From a virus: DNA of 36,410 nucleotides. A program made the translations under genes and the position numbers. Shown here one piece after another: positions 1 to 8,567 of this stretch; positions within the stretch are counted from its first letter, which is position 1; the number at the start of each line of letters is the position of its first letter. Under the pieces are notes generated by a model. That model was not told the DNA's origin, made no database searches, and was given only the letters and a program-made list of their open reading frames with translations. The DNA is taken from the IMG/VR virus record IMGVR_UViG_3300027719_000036, positions 1 to 36,410 of that record; one strand, given 5' to 3'.

Positions 1-1366
1 CACTTTCATAGATATCAAAGCTGGTGTTAGGGGTAATAGTCAATGTCCTATCAGGGCTTGTATTAGTAAAGGTTATTGTGCTTGAGGTTCTATTAACAAA
101 GCCAGTTGGTTCAAACATATCATCAAACTTTTCTCCTATCTCTTGTAATGCCACTTCAACATCCTCGCCAGTATAGTAATCACCCGAATCCGTTATATTA
201 ATATTAGTAGCATCCAATTCAGTTGGGATTGTTCCATCGAAGCTTACTATTGGGTTGGCGGGATCTGTTGCATCTACTGATATATCTGTACCCGCTACTA
301 TACTTTGAATTCCAGAGCCCCCACTTTGTACATCTGCACTCAATACCCCATTCTGATCCATGGTCAATCTACTTCCAACTTTGATACCACCTAAAACTGT
401 ATCCGAAGCGATAGGCAATGAATATTGTGTATCAATGAAACCGCTATCATTCTCCAAATCACTGGTCTTTGTAGGAATAGCGGGGATATCATTTGATGTT
501 ATAAATCCAGCGTTGTTGGTTAAATCCCCTGTATCTAGGGGTATGATTCCTGTATTATCTGTTAAATCAGAGATATCACTTGGAACTTCTGGCAAGTCAT
601 TAGCTGTAAGATACTCACCCGCAGGTTGGAATCCTGTATGGCCACTATTAGCATAGGCTAGGTTGTCCAAGGCACTATGATCCGTTGTACCTTCACCACT
701 ACCACCAGCACCAAACACCAAACCCTTTTCATTCGTAGCCACTTTGACTACTTGCCCTGCCTTGCCCTTGTATGTCTTTGGGGTATCATCTAACTCAATA
801 AACTTTCTTAACCCATTACTTCCTATTCTCTGAATACCACTAGGGAGGTTTTTGATAGCTTTAGCGTCTAATCTCTCATCACCCTTTAATGTTTCTAGTT
901 TACCTTTAATCTCTATAGGCAATAGTGGAACTTCTTTTAGAACTGTTTGTAATGTAGTAATACCGTCTCCCCCTTTTTCCCCTTTCTCCCCCTTTTCTCC
1001 CCTTTTTCCATCTTTACCATTTTGGCCGTCTTTTCCATCCTTGCCATCCAACCCATTCTTACCGTCTATCCCATCAGCACCATCCTTACCATCAACATAA
1101 TCAATTCCCTTTCTTGGGGTATACCCATCCTTGAGTTTTAGCTTCTCAATCTTCTCTACCCTTGTTTCTATACCAACAACCCTCTCGAAGACCTCCTGTA
1201 AGCCCTTGTAAGCCCTCTGAAATCCCTCGGTCGTGCTTTTAGTAAGACTATCTAGCCTACCTGATATTTTGATAATGGAATCTGTAAGGGCTTCAAATAT
1301 GGCCGTGTTCTCAAGCTCCTTTTTCGCTTCTGCGATTGTGCTTTTTAACCTGTCAAAAGGGTTCAT
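1..1366 (-). CDS. Collagen-like virion fibre protein, N-terminal part (runs off left edge)
   Basis: Open from an ATG at 1366 to the window edge, 455 codons without a stop. Residues about 1-80 are helical and charged. About 93-133 form a run of Gly-X-Y triplets rich in GKD and GEK (collagen-like triple helix). Later residues are beta-rich fibre repeats of the type DISDLTDNTGFI and LPIASDTVLGGIKVG, common in phage fibres. The ATG overlaps the portal stop by one base (TAATG), so translation is probably coupled. Its place between portal and minor head protein, not among tail genes, suggests a fibre on the head or neck (inference). The broken end continues naturally into the gene at 35180-36410: together about 864 residues if the contig ends overlap by two bases. 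Fibre nature is firm; location on the virion is not. Confidence 0.85.
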   Translation of the reverse strand, partial: MNPFDRLKSTIAEAKKELENTAIFEALTDSIIKISGRLDSLTKSTTEGFQRAYKGLQEVFERVVGIETRVEKIEKLKLKDGYTPRKGIDYVDGKDGADGIDGKNGLDGKDGKDGQNGKDGKRGEKGEKGEKGGDGITTLQTVLKEVPLLPIEIKGKLETLKGDERLDAKAIKNLPSGIQRIGSNGLRKFIELDDTPKTYKGKAGQVVKVATNEKGLVFGAGGSGEGTTDHSALDNLAYANSGHTGFQPAGEYLTANDLPEVPSDISDLTDNTGIIPLDTGDLTNNAGFITSNDIPAIPTKTSDLENDSGFIDTQYSLPIASDTVLGGIKVGSRLTMDQNGVLSADVQSGGSGIQSIVAGTDISVDATDPANPIVSFDGTIPTELDATNINITDSGDYYTGEDVEVALQEIGEKFDDMFEPTGFVNRTSSTITFTNTSPDRTLTITPNTSFDIYES

Positions 1367-2754
1367 TACTGTCCTATAAAATCGGATAGTTTCTCCAATA
1401 CTGATTTCTTTTTAGTCTTAACCTCTTCACCTACTTTGTTTGACGCTTTGTCTACTGTCTCATTCAATGTTCCGAATTCCCCAACCTCACTATTATATTT
1501 TTCTGTTTGTTCGTCTTTAGCGTCTTTCGCTTCTTGTTCTGCATCATCTATGAATGGGAGTAATCCGATAAGTGTCTTCTCTGTTAGCGTACCTTTAAGC
1601 AATGAAATCGTTTGTGCGATCTCTAGGTCGTTTTGAGGTAGGTTTCTAGTGAAGGTAATGTTTAACTCATACTTTGGAACAAAGGACATCTTGGAAATAC
1701 TTACCAAATAGTTATTGTACAATTCAAATCTGTCCGCTAATCCCTTTTCAAAATACCTCTCCTTGTTCTTTGTATTCTGCTCAAATGAAAGTAGTTTGTA
1801 TCTGATAGCAACACCACTAGAATTACCAACAAACTCTTGATCTGCCATGTTAGGTACTTGTGAAATCTTGTGAATGTCAGCCTCAATGGTTTTTCTTAAT
1901 ATATCTATCTGACCCTCGTCTAATGCTTTAATCAAGTATTCCATCTTTGAATCTATAGGCAATCCGAATGCAGTTCTATTAGCAAGTAGTTCCTCCATCT
2001 GTGCCTTTTCAAGTGTTACACCATACCCAACAAGAATAGCCTCGACTAACTGCTCTTTATCATTGATTCTATCTGACTGTAAGATATTGTAAGCGTCTAT
2101 TAGGGATATAACCTGTTTGAAATCTCCTTGCTCTTCACTGTTGTTTCTATATTCAATAATAGGTACAGCCAAGAACTTGTGCGTGTTAGGCAACCCAATG
2201 GTTATATTCCCATTACCATCGGTGCAGTTGTATGAGTAGTTCTTGTCATAAACAACAACATCGGTATACTTTTCAAATGCTTCAGACTTCTTATAGATGA
2301 TTCCGAACATCTTGTCATGATTTACAGTATCATCATAAACACAAACGCAGTTTCTAACATCTATATCCTTACTTCTGATGTTATTGTCTATGTTATAGAC
2401 CAATTCATACTGCTTTCCGAATATAGAAAGGTCTTTAGCAATCTCGTGATCTACATCTGCAATGGTCTGTTGTTTGTACTGGTTCTTAACCTCATCAATA
2501 TTGAAATCACCTGCGTCATAATCAACAGGGTTTCCTAGCAAGTACCCAATGTTCGTATCAGTGATATATTTAGCATGATTTACAACTATTCTGTTGTTTT
2601 TAGCTGTTATAGGTTTGTTTCTGTATAGGATATTGTGGTCTCCAAGGTAATAGTTTTCTAGTTGGTTAAAATCTTCCCTCTTCTCCTCGTTATATTTAAT
2701 CGCATTCTTAATCAATTCAACGCTTAAAGGCGTGTCTTTTGTTACAGTGAACAT
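1366..2754 (-). CDS. Portal protein, SPP1 gp6-like
   Basis: A 462-residue protein of the usual portal size. The N-terminal third carries the SPP1 Gp6 family pattern: LENYYLGDHNILYRNKP, then NNRIVVNHAKYITDTNIGYL and LGNPVDY at about residues 31-80. The middle contains long helices (about 215-300) and the C-terminus is acidic and lysine-rich. Portals form the dodecameric ring at one capsid vertex through which the terminase pumps DNA. It follows the large terminase after a 49-base gap holding a repeated late-promoter-like element, and its stop overlaps the fibre start. No strong Shine-Dalgarno sequence precedes the ATG. Assignment rests on the motif pattern and the terminase-portal order. Confidence 0.93.
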   Translation of the reverse strand: MFTVTKDTPLSVELIKNAIKYNEEKREDFNQLENYYLGDHNILYRNKPITAKNNRIVVNHAKYITDTNIGYLLGNPVDYDAGDFNIDEVKNQYKQQTIADVDHEIAKDLSIFGKQYELVYNIDNNIRSKDIDVRNCVCVYDDTVNHDKMFGIIYKKSEAFEKYTDVVVYDKNYSYNCTDGNGNITIGLPNTHKFLAVPIIEYRNNSEEQGDFKQVISLIDAYNILQSDRINDKEQLVEAILVGYGVTLEKAQMEELLANRTAFGLPIDSKMEYLIKALDEGQIDILRKTIEADIHKISQVPNMADQEFVGNSSGVAIRYKLLSFEQNTKNKERYFEKGLADRFELYNNYLVSISKMSFVPKYELNITFTRNLPQNDLEIAQTISLLKGTLTEKTLIGLLPFIDDAEQEAKDAKDEQTEKYNSEVGEFGTLNETVDKASNKVGEEVKTKKKSVLEKLSDFIGQ

Positions 2755-2775
2755 TCCGCTTATGGTGATTATAAC

Positions 2776-2803
2776 TTATATTTAATTGTAACATAAAAGT
2801 AAC
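2776..2803 (-). promoter_or_regulatory. Late-promoter-like repeat element A (before portal)
   Basis: On the minus strand two GTTAC boxes lie 11 bases apart (plus-strand gtaac at 2799 and 2788), followed by AATTAAATATAA; a TATAAT-like hexamer lies just downstream. The same arrangement occurs at 30715-30740 and 18711-18731. Direct repeats spaced one helical turn suggest an activator site or phage-type promoter. The function is inferred from recurrence and position. Confidence 0.6.
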
Positions 2804-4018
2804 TTACAAACCAAACTTGCTACGGTTAAAGCTCTGGAAGTGGATAGTAGTTTTAACTGCACTCCATGCTAAACACAATGCCATTACAATATCATCATGG
2901 AAGCCCTCTGGTGCTGAATAAGTAACATTACCCGATTTGCTTACACTGTATTCGTATAACTCCAACTCATCAATGACCTGTGGATCGTTTGGAAGCCATA
3001 TCTCTTTATTCTCAATAGCGACAGATAAGTTATTAATAATTTCTGCCTTACTACTGCTCGTAAACTTAAATGGTGTTACTCTCATACCCATAGCCACTAG
3101 ATCATCGTAAATACTATCCCCATTCCCTGTGCTATCCAATACAACCTGCCCCTTGTTCCACTTCTCCCACGCTGCTTTGATCCTGTTCTTTTGTAACACC
3201 CAATCTATCTGATTAAACCTGTCTTTATACACAACCTCATGCGTTACATCATCAATAACAATAATGACGGTGAAGTCCACATGCTTTGCTAGGTCAATAC
3301 CCAATATGTATCTCCTACCCGCTTCTGGTTCTCTGTAAGTATCTTTAACAACATCCCTAATCTTCCTGAACACCATACCTTCACCTTCAATGAACTCTGC
3401 CATATACTCTTGTTTGAATACCAACTCTGGCGAAAGCTCTCTGGCTACCTTAATCTGGTCTTCTGTCCAATATGGTGAATCGTAGACGGTATAGTGATAT
3501 GTCGCATAGTCTGGATTACCACTTCTACCCAACACCGCTAACTCATGGAATTTGTTTCTCCCCTTTGGTGTTCCTATTATCTTACCTCTAACATTATCTC
3601 CCTTAATCATAGGGTATAGCGTGTTATCCCAAAGGCTAGACTTCTTTAATATGATACCACCTTCATTAAGAACATATCGTGGATAGTTAAACCCTTCCAA
3701 GTTCTCTGGCTTCTGTGCTGATCCAAAATCTATCTCCCCACTAGGCAATTTCAATATCTTCCTTTGTGCATTCCAAGTACAGTTCTTCCACACCTCCCCT
3801 AGAATAGGTCTGAAATACCAATCAACATACTTGTCTATGTTAGCGTGGACTGTATCAACCCACAAAGACCTACAGCCCTGATCGATGGTTTCTTCTACTA
3901 GCCATTGTGCTGTGTTATATGTCTTCCCTGTTTGTCTTCCTGCATGAATGACGGTGTGCTTAACATCGTTAAATAGTGCTGGACATATAAAACTAGGATA
4001 CTTCAGGTGTAGATCCAT
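2804..4018 (-). CDS. terL: Terminase large subunit
   Basis: Packaging motor with ATPase and nuclease domains, 404 residues. The ATPase part shows Walker A GRQTGKT at 27-33 and a Walker B-like YVLNEG with the catalytic Glu near 119. The RNase H-fold nuclease shows its acidic clusters at GIDLAKHVD (Asp242), VVLDSTGNGD (Asp295) and FHDDIV (Asp375/376). The start is preceded by a good ribosome site (GGGAG) and lies inside the end of the small-terminase gene (26-base overlap). The protein docks on the portal encoded next and cuts concatemeric DNA into genome units. It is short for the family but every catalytic element is visible. Confidence 0.96.
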   Translation of the reverse strand: MDLHLKYPSFICPALFNDVKHTVIHAGRQTGKTYNTAQWLVEETIDQGCRSLWVDTVHANIDKYVDWYFRPILGEVWKNCTWNAQRKILKLPSGEIDFGSAQKPENLEGFNYPRYVLNEGGIILKKSSLWDNTLYPMIKGDNVRGKIIGTPKGRNKFHELAVLGRSGNPDYATYHYTVYDSPYWTEDQIKVARELSPELVFKQEYMAEFIEGEGMVFRKIRDVVKDTYREPEAGRRYILGIDLAKHVDFTVIIVIDDVTHEVVYKDRFNQIDWVLQKNRIKAAWEKWNKGQVVLDSTGNGDSIYDDLVAMGMRVTPFKFTSSSKAEIINNLSVAIENKEIWLPNDPQVIDELELYEYSVSKSGNVTYSAPEGFHDDIVMALCLAWSAVKTTIHFQSFNRSKFGL

Positions 4019-4364
4019 TTATTATCTCCCTTGTTATTTTTAATTCCATATCACCACCCATGATAACCTCTTGAGGTGCTTTGCTAATATGTCTATCTAA
4101 ATAATCAACAGTAAACTTTTTCTCCATTAGGTAGTTCGCTATCTTAACCTCTCTTAAAGTATGATTCTCTGGGTGTACTTTAATATCATCTAGCAAATCT
4201 TTAATCTCTTTGTAACTCATACTTGTTAAAGACAACATCTCGTCCATTATTTTCTGTGCTTCTTGTTTCCTTTGCCAACCCTTGCTCTTCTGTTCTGGTG
4301 TAGGTTGGTTCTCTGGTGAAAACGGAACATTATTTGGTATGGGGTTTTTATTGGCGTTTTCCAT
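3993..4364 (-). CDS. terS: Terminase small subunit (probable)
   Basis: A 123-residue protein directly upstream of and overlapping the large terminase. The polar N-terminus (NNVPFSPENQPTPEQKSKG) resembles the flexible leader of small terminases that carry an N-terminal PFKPG-type segment. It is followed by helices around SLTSMSYKEIKDLLDD (about 46-62), suitable for DNA binding and oligomerisation, and a region ending MGGDMELKITREI, which is often seen just before the C-terminal end in this group. Small terminases recognise the packaging site. It has a clear GGAGAT ribosome site. The call rests mostly on position and size. Confidence 0.78.
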   Translation of the reverse strand: MENANKNPIPNNVPFSPENQPTPEQKSKGWQRKQEAQKIMDEMLSLTSMSYKEIKDLLDDIKVHPENHTLREVKIANYLMEKKFTVDYLDRHISKAPQEVIMGGDMELKITREIINGSTPEVS

Positions 4365-4367
4365 ATT

Positions 4368-5579
4368 TTAATCTCCTAATTTAATCACTTCTTTTCCTGT
4401 AAACTTCTCCCACCTATCAATTATAACTTGGCAATAGTGTGTGTCTAATTCCATCATATAACATTTTCTATTTGTTTGTTCACAAGCTATTAGAGTTGAA
4501 CCACTACCACCAAACAAATCTAGTATAATATTCTCCTTAATGGAACTGGTTTCAACAAACGGGACTATCACGCCAACGGGTTTCTGTGTCGTATGCAAAT
4601 TCAATCCTTCCGAACCACCATTGAACCATTTATTTCCGCTATCATCTATGCTTTTTGCACTTTGTATTGATGCAACCTCTATGACAGAATTGCCTTTTGT
4701 TCTATACGAATTACATTTGAATCCAATCTTGTTACAATAAAACAAATTTTCGTGCTGTTGTCTGAACTCAATATTTGTATAACTCGGAATGTCCTTAACC
4801 CAAATAATCTGATTTCTCACCTCATAACCCGAAGTATTCAATGCTAACTCAAAATTTCTCTGTTCACGATAGCTATGCCATACATACAGAGGTGATTCAT
4901 CTTTCGACGATATAAAAATATTTCCAATTGCTTGATTAAGGAAGCGAAGGAACTCTTCATCACCCATATCATCGTTCTTAATCTTCCCTAGTCCTCTCTT
5001 CTTACTCCTGCTGTCAATGTCTACATTATATGGTGGGTCTGTAAACACCATATCGGCTTTCTGTCCATCCATTAACTTCTCAACATCTTCTATCTTCGTA
5101 CTATCCCCACACATAAGGCGGTGCTTTCCTAGTTGCCACACCTCTCCCTTTTTAACTTTAACTTCTAAATCCTCTGGCTCTTCGTAGTCATCTTCTTTTA
5201 CATCTAACTCCACCTCTGGCATTAAATCATCAAACCCTAGTTCTGTTAATACATCTTCAAACTCATTGGCTAGTTTATCCATATCCCATTCTCCACTATG
5301 CCTATTACTTATAACACCAATCTTTTTAATCTCTTGTTCCGTTAGTTTCCTTTCTGGTACACTTACTTCAACTTCTGTTTGTCCTAGTTTTTGTGCTACC
5401 CTCAACCTCTGATTCCCTGCTATAACTGTTCCATCAGTATCTATTACAAGTGGTTCAAAATTCCCCAAGTCGTCTATACTTGATACTAACTCTTCAAAAT
5501 GTTCCTCTGATATAATTCTTGGGTTGCTTTCCCAATTCTTTAACTCGGACAGCTTCCTAATCTCTGTTCTCCACTTCAT
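4368..5579 (-). CDS. ParB-like domain fused to DNA methyltransferase
   Basis: A 403-residue fusion. The N-terminal 110 residues are a ParB/Srx-type domain with DTDGTVIAGNQRLRVAQKLG at about 48-67. A DNA methylase of the N4/N6 beta class follows: catalytic DPPY at 181-184, HTTQKPV at about 329 and the SAM-binding LDLFGGSGST at about 354-362, in the order DPPY then FxGxG. Such fusions are common in phages near terminase genes and modify adenine or N4-cytosine, probably shielding phage DNA from host restriction or marking it for packaging. It starts 17 bases after a 45-residue gene and ends three bases before the small terminase start, so it is probably co-transcribed with packaging genes. Target sequence unknown. 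Confidence 0.93.
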   Translation of the reverse strand: MKWRTEIRKLSELKNWESNPRIISEEHFEELVSSIDDLGNFEPLVIDTDGTVIAGNQRLRVAQKLGQTEVEVSVPERKLTEQEIKKIGVISNRHSGEWDMDKLANEFEDVLTELGFDDLMPEVELDVKEDDYEEPEDLEVKVKKGEVWQLGKHRLMCGDSTKIEDVEKLMDGQKADMVFTDPPYNVDIDSRSKKRGLGKIKNDDMGDEEFLRFLNQAIGNIFISSKDESPLYVWHSYREQRNFELALNTSGYEVRNQIIWVKDIPSYTNIEFRQQHENLFYCNKIGFKCNSYRTKGNSVIEVASIQSAKSIDDSGNKWFNGGSEGLNLHTTQKPVGVIVPFVETSSIKENIILDLFGGSGSTLIACEQTNRKCYMMELDTHYCQVIIDRWEKFTGKEVIKLGD

Positions 5580-5596
5580 CTATTTAATTCGTTAAT

Positions 5597-5734
5597 TTAT
5601 TTCTTTTTACTAACTTTCTTTACTTTAACCTCTGGTACTACTATCTCACTGAAGTCTAATTCGTAAACATGACCATAGATCTTAATAGTCTGCTTACCTC
5701 TCACCAACTGCACTTTAAGTCTTGGAAGTTCCAT
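5597..5734 (-). CDS. Small basic protein of unknown function, 45 residues
   Basis: Begins MELPRLKVQLVRGKQTIKIY and ends in a lysine-rich tail (VKKVSKKK). Its ATG lies 20 bases inside the end of the glycosyltransferase gene and its stop is 17 bases before the ParB-methyltransferase start, so it fills an otherwise empty slot in a tightly packed operon. Its composition suggests a short beta-rich body with a positively charged tail. No family recognised. Confidence 0.6.
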   Translation of the reverse strand: MELPRLKVQLVRGKQTIKIYGHVYELDFSEIVVPEVKVKKVSKKK

Positions 5735-6851
5735 TCTCATAATTGCTTAACTTAACTACCACACCTGTAGCAACAAGAGTATTTGCTCGTGATCTTGAAA
5801 CCTCAAGCATTTCTCCCTTGTTTACTCTCCTATTTAATATTATATCATTATATCTCTTGAAACATCTAACTGTGACCTTGTCTGATTCTATTATCTTGGT
5901 CTTTTTACGCTTCCCATCTGGCTTACCCAACACATCTATCCAAGCCTGTTCTGTTCCTATTTCCTTAAACTCAAACTTCGGTCTCTTCTCGTATAGCTTC
6001 TTTATGAATTTGTCGTCAAAACATTCAAGATTGAAATCTACGATGTACCCATTCTTACCGTCTTGTATCTGCTCTCTAGCATTTGGGAAGTCTGTAGCTA
6101 TAACAGGCGTGTTGTAAGACAAGGCTTCGTGTATTGAAAACGCATAGCCCTCTGTATCGGACAATTGTACCAGATAATCAGCGTCAGCTACGAAACTATC
6201 TAATCCTGTTCCGTACCCTCTAAAGGACACCTCTGGTACATTCTCTAACTGTCTTTTAATCTTGTTCACATACCCCTCATCAAATCCATCTCCCCATATA
6301 TCCCAATTGAACTTATACCCACCATCTTTTAACTTTTTAGCCATTTGTACAACCCTCTGAAAGCCCTTCTCCTTTCCTATTCGTGAGGTCGTTATCAAAT
6401 GCAATACTGGTTTAATCTTCACCTCTTTGTCCAACATATAGTGGACAACCTGACAATCCCATTGGAATCTCTCTTTGAAAGTATCAGCTATGACCTGCCC
6501 TCCTCCAATATGCTCTGTAACCTCGTCTAGTTTCTGGTATGCGAAATTCCAGAACTTCTCTAACCCTCTGAAGTCTGCATGAACCATTTGAATATATCTC
6601 TTGGCTTTGATGTTTTTAACAGGTCGCTTACCCCATGCACTTGAAAAGATACAAATGTCGGTTTCAAACATCTGGTCATCAAATACAACCACTGGTACAT
6701 ACTTCCCTATCCTTGCTAACTGCTGTGGATCACCTGCGTCACATAAAAAGGTAATATCGTAGAACTTGGATAGCCTTTGGCAGAAGGTGTAGTTGAACTG
6801 CTCCACTCCACCACACTTTGTTTGATTAGCTTGATATAGTATTATTCGCAT
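5715..6851 (-). CDS. GT4-type glycosyltransferase with C-terminal extension
   Basis: A 378-residue GT-B fold protein. The N-terminal domain begins with a strand and loop holding CGGVEQF (13-19). The C-terminal Rossmann half has the TSRIGKEKGF donor-binding signature (155-164) and the E-x7-E motif (Glu234 in SDTEGYAF, Glu242 in HEALSYNTPV). Residues about 323-370 are an extra small domain (RCFKRYNDIILNRRVNKGE) found as a C-terminal module in other phage proteins. The enzyme should transfer a sugar from a nucleotide donor to a glycan or protein. It overlaps the ParB-like gene by 10 bases and closes the sugar cassette, whose dehydratase and epimerase probably make its donor. Confidence 0.9.
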   Translation of the reverse strand: MRIILYQANQTKCGGVEQFNYTFCQRLSKFYDITFLCDAGDPQQLARIGKYVPVVVFDDQMFETDICIFSSAWGKRPVKNIKAKRYIQMVHADFRGLEKFWNFAYQKLDEVTEHIGGGQVIADTFKERFQWDCQVVHYMLDKEVKIKPVLHLITTSRIGKEKGFQRVVQMAKKLKDGGYKFNWDIWGDGFDEGYVNKIKRQLENVPEVSFRGYGTGLDSFVADADYLVQLSDTEGYAFSIHEALSYNTPVIATDFPNAREQIQDGKNGYIVDFNLECFDDKFIKKLYEKRPKFEFKEIGTEQAWIDVLGKPDGKRKKTKIIESDKVTVRCFKRYNDIILNRRVNKGEMLEVSRSRANTLVATGVVVKLSNYENGTSKT

Positions 6852-7282
6852 TTGTATATGTCTAAAGTTACTTTGTCATACCCTAGCATTATCATTATAC
6901 TCACCCTATGTGTTCCATCAATAAGTAATACCTTTCCGTTTTCTCTTACTGCTGTAAGACCACCATACTTTTTATCTTCTATCCATAATGTAGCGTCTTC
7001 TTGCACTTCATCATACCCACCCTCCAAACTATCTATTAACCACTTGAACCTCTCAACTCTGGCTATTATATCTTCTTTGGTCTTTATATATCCCCATACG
7101 CAACTGTGTTTTTCTACCAAGTCCTCAATCCATTTGTAATACATGGTGTCTTCTGGTTTGATAGCCCTGTTATCGTATATCTCTTTAGCAAACCCTACAA
7201 AAGGACAGCTTGTCATTGGTACAGCCTCACCAACCACTAGGTTCATTGTGTATATCTCATTTATATTTACTGATTCCAACAT
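6842..7282 (-). CDS. ParB/Srx-like nuclease-fold protein
   Basis: A 146-residue stand-alone ParB-like domain: the C-terminal LIDGTHRVSIMIMLGYDKVT (about 119-138) matches the family's DGxHR nucleotide-binding segment. Members range from CTP-dependent partition proteins to ADP-dependent amino-acid kinases and small-molecule enzymes. Sitting between a methyltransferase and a glycosyltransferase with overlaps of 16 and 10 bases, a role in making or modifying a glycan substituent is more likely than DNA partition (inference). It has a GGAAGG ribosome site. Distinct from the ParB domain fused to the methyltransferase at 4368-5579. Confidence 0.75.
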   Translation of the reverse strand: MLESVNINEIYTMNLVVGEAVPMTSCPFVGFAKEIYDNRAIKPEDTMYYKWIEDLVEKHSCVWGYIKTKEDIIARVERFKWLIDSLEGGYDEVQEDATLWIEDKKYGGLTAVRENGKVLLIDGTHRVSIMIMLGYDKVTLDIYKCE

Positions 7283-7785
7283 TTGAATACCTTCCTTGTG
7301 CTCTTTGGATCATGTGGGCTAGGTGATACACCATAGCACAACACATTCTCAAAGAATTGTTTAGCTAAAAATATATTAGTCTCCTCGTCTCTTGTGTAAT
7401 ATATCGGTGCTGTGCCTATAACTGGAACTTCAAATATAAATGTCTTACATTGTTTAGAATACTTTTCCAATGCCTTTTCAAACTCATTGTCATCAAGAAT
7501 ATGAAGTGTAGACAGGGATATTCCTATATCATAATTGCCTTCAAAGGTTTTCAGATCGGCCAAGAAGAAATCAACATCTGGATAGTTGCTTTTTGCATCA
7601 TAAATATACTCCATACTTAAATCTATTCCTGTATAACTCTTAATCCCACACTCTTTTAGAAGTGGGTACAACATACCAGAACAACAACCTATGTCTAATA
7701 CTGTCTTGCCCTTCCAGAATTCTTTAGGCTCTTTAATAGCGTCAAACTTCAACTTAATCTTCTCTGGTGTTTGGTATGGTGTCAT
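7267..7785 (-). CDS. Class I SAM-dependent methyltransferase
   Basis: A 172-residue Rossmann methyltransferase. Motif I VLDIGCCSG at about 29-37, the acidic ribose-binding loop TGIDLS at about 53-58, and an FFLADL segment at about 75-80 are all visible. DNA-methylase catalytic motifs such as DPPY are absent, so the acceptor is probably a small molecule, sugar or lipid. It overlaps the SDR gene by 4 bases (ATGA) and the ParB-like gene by 16, so it belongs to the glycan cassette. The ribosome site AAAGGA precedes the ATG. Methylation of a sugar is the natural guess, unproven. Confidence 0.85.
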   Translation of the reverse strand: MTPYQTPEKIKLKFDAIKEPKEFWKGKTVLDIGCCSGMLYPLLKECGIKSYTGIDLSMEYIYDAKSNYPDVDFFLADLKTFEGNYDIGISLSTLHILDDNEFEKALEKYSKQCKTFIFEVPVIGTAPIYYTRDEETNIFLAKQFFENVLCYGVSPSPHDPKSTRKVFKCWNQ

Positions 7786-8567
7786 AGTTTTAATCCTTTC
7801 TCGGGTACTTCCCCGAATACCTTTTTTAATTTAGTATTGTCCGACCAACTCACCGTACACTCTCCATCATCAATTCTCTTATACCTTGGGTTGCACCCCG
7901 TGTCTATCATCTCCTCTATCAACTGGTTAGTAGTTCTTACCTCTCCACTACCTAGATTAAACACAACCCCCTGCGTTTTGACATCTAAAGCCCGAATGAT
8001 AAAGTGAATGACATCTGACACATGAATATAATCTCTGTAATAGCTATCAGGGTTCACAATAGTCAGTTCTTCACCGCTTTTTAATTTATTGATTAACGAA
8101 TTTTTGAATCCATCTCCGTATAGATTAAATATCCTGAATATGGTCAATTTACAAGTAGCATTCCTTAAAAGCACCTGTTCTGCCATGTACTTTGAAATGC
8201 CATACATATTTTTAGCACCAATGTTGTCTAACTCTGTTGTTGGTCTAATCTCCATCTGATCGTACACAGCACAAGTGGATGTAAATATGAACCTCTCTAG
8301 CCCATACTTTTGTCCTACCTTGAGTAGGTTAAGCGTTGCACATACATTAACCTGCATTGCCAAGTCTGTATCGTTACAAGCCGAACCTAACAACGCTGCT
8401 AAATGAATTATAATCTCTGGCTTTTCCACCGAGATCAACTCCTCTACCGCCCCGAAATCTGTTATGTCCAATGTTTCCCTATCGGTTCGTATTATTCTAT
8501 ATCCTTCTATCTCCGGAATAAGACTACCTAAACAACCTTTCGAACCAGTCACGAGAATAGTTTTCAT
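7782..8567 (-). CDS. NAD(P)-dependent sugar epimerase/reductase (extended SDR)
   Basis: A 261-residue extended short-chain dehydrogenase. The cofactor loop TGSKGCLG (7-14) has GxxGxxG, the central strand reads IIIHLAAL (about 52-59), Ser97/Thr98 lie in FTSTCAVYD, and the catalytic pair is Tyr122 and Lys126 in MYGISKYMAEQ. The family covers UDP-sugar 4-epimerases, 4-keto reductases and dehydratases. Placed directly after a 4,6-dehydratase (4-base overlap), it may reduce or epimerise the 4-keto product. It is short for the family because the C-terminal substrate lobe is compact. Exact substrate unknown. Confidence 0.9.
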   Translation of the reverse strand: MKTILVTGSKGCLGSLIPEIEGYRIIRTDRETLDITDFGAVEELISVEKPEIIIHLAALLGSACNDTDLAMQVNVCATLNLLKVGQKYGLERFIFTSTCAVYDQMEIRPTTELDNIGAKNMYGISKYMAEQVLLRNATCKLTIFRIFNLYGDGFKNSLINKLKSGEELTIVNPDSYYRDYIHVSDVIHFIIRALDVKTQGVVFNLGSGEVRTTNQLIEEMIDTGCNPRYKRIDDGECTVSWSDNTKLKKVFGEVPEKGLKL

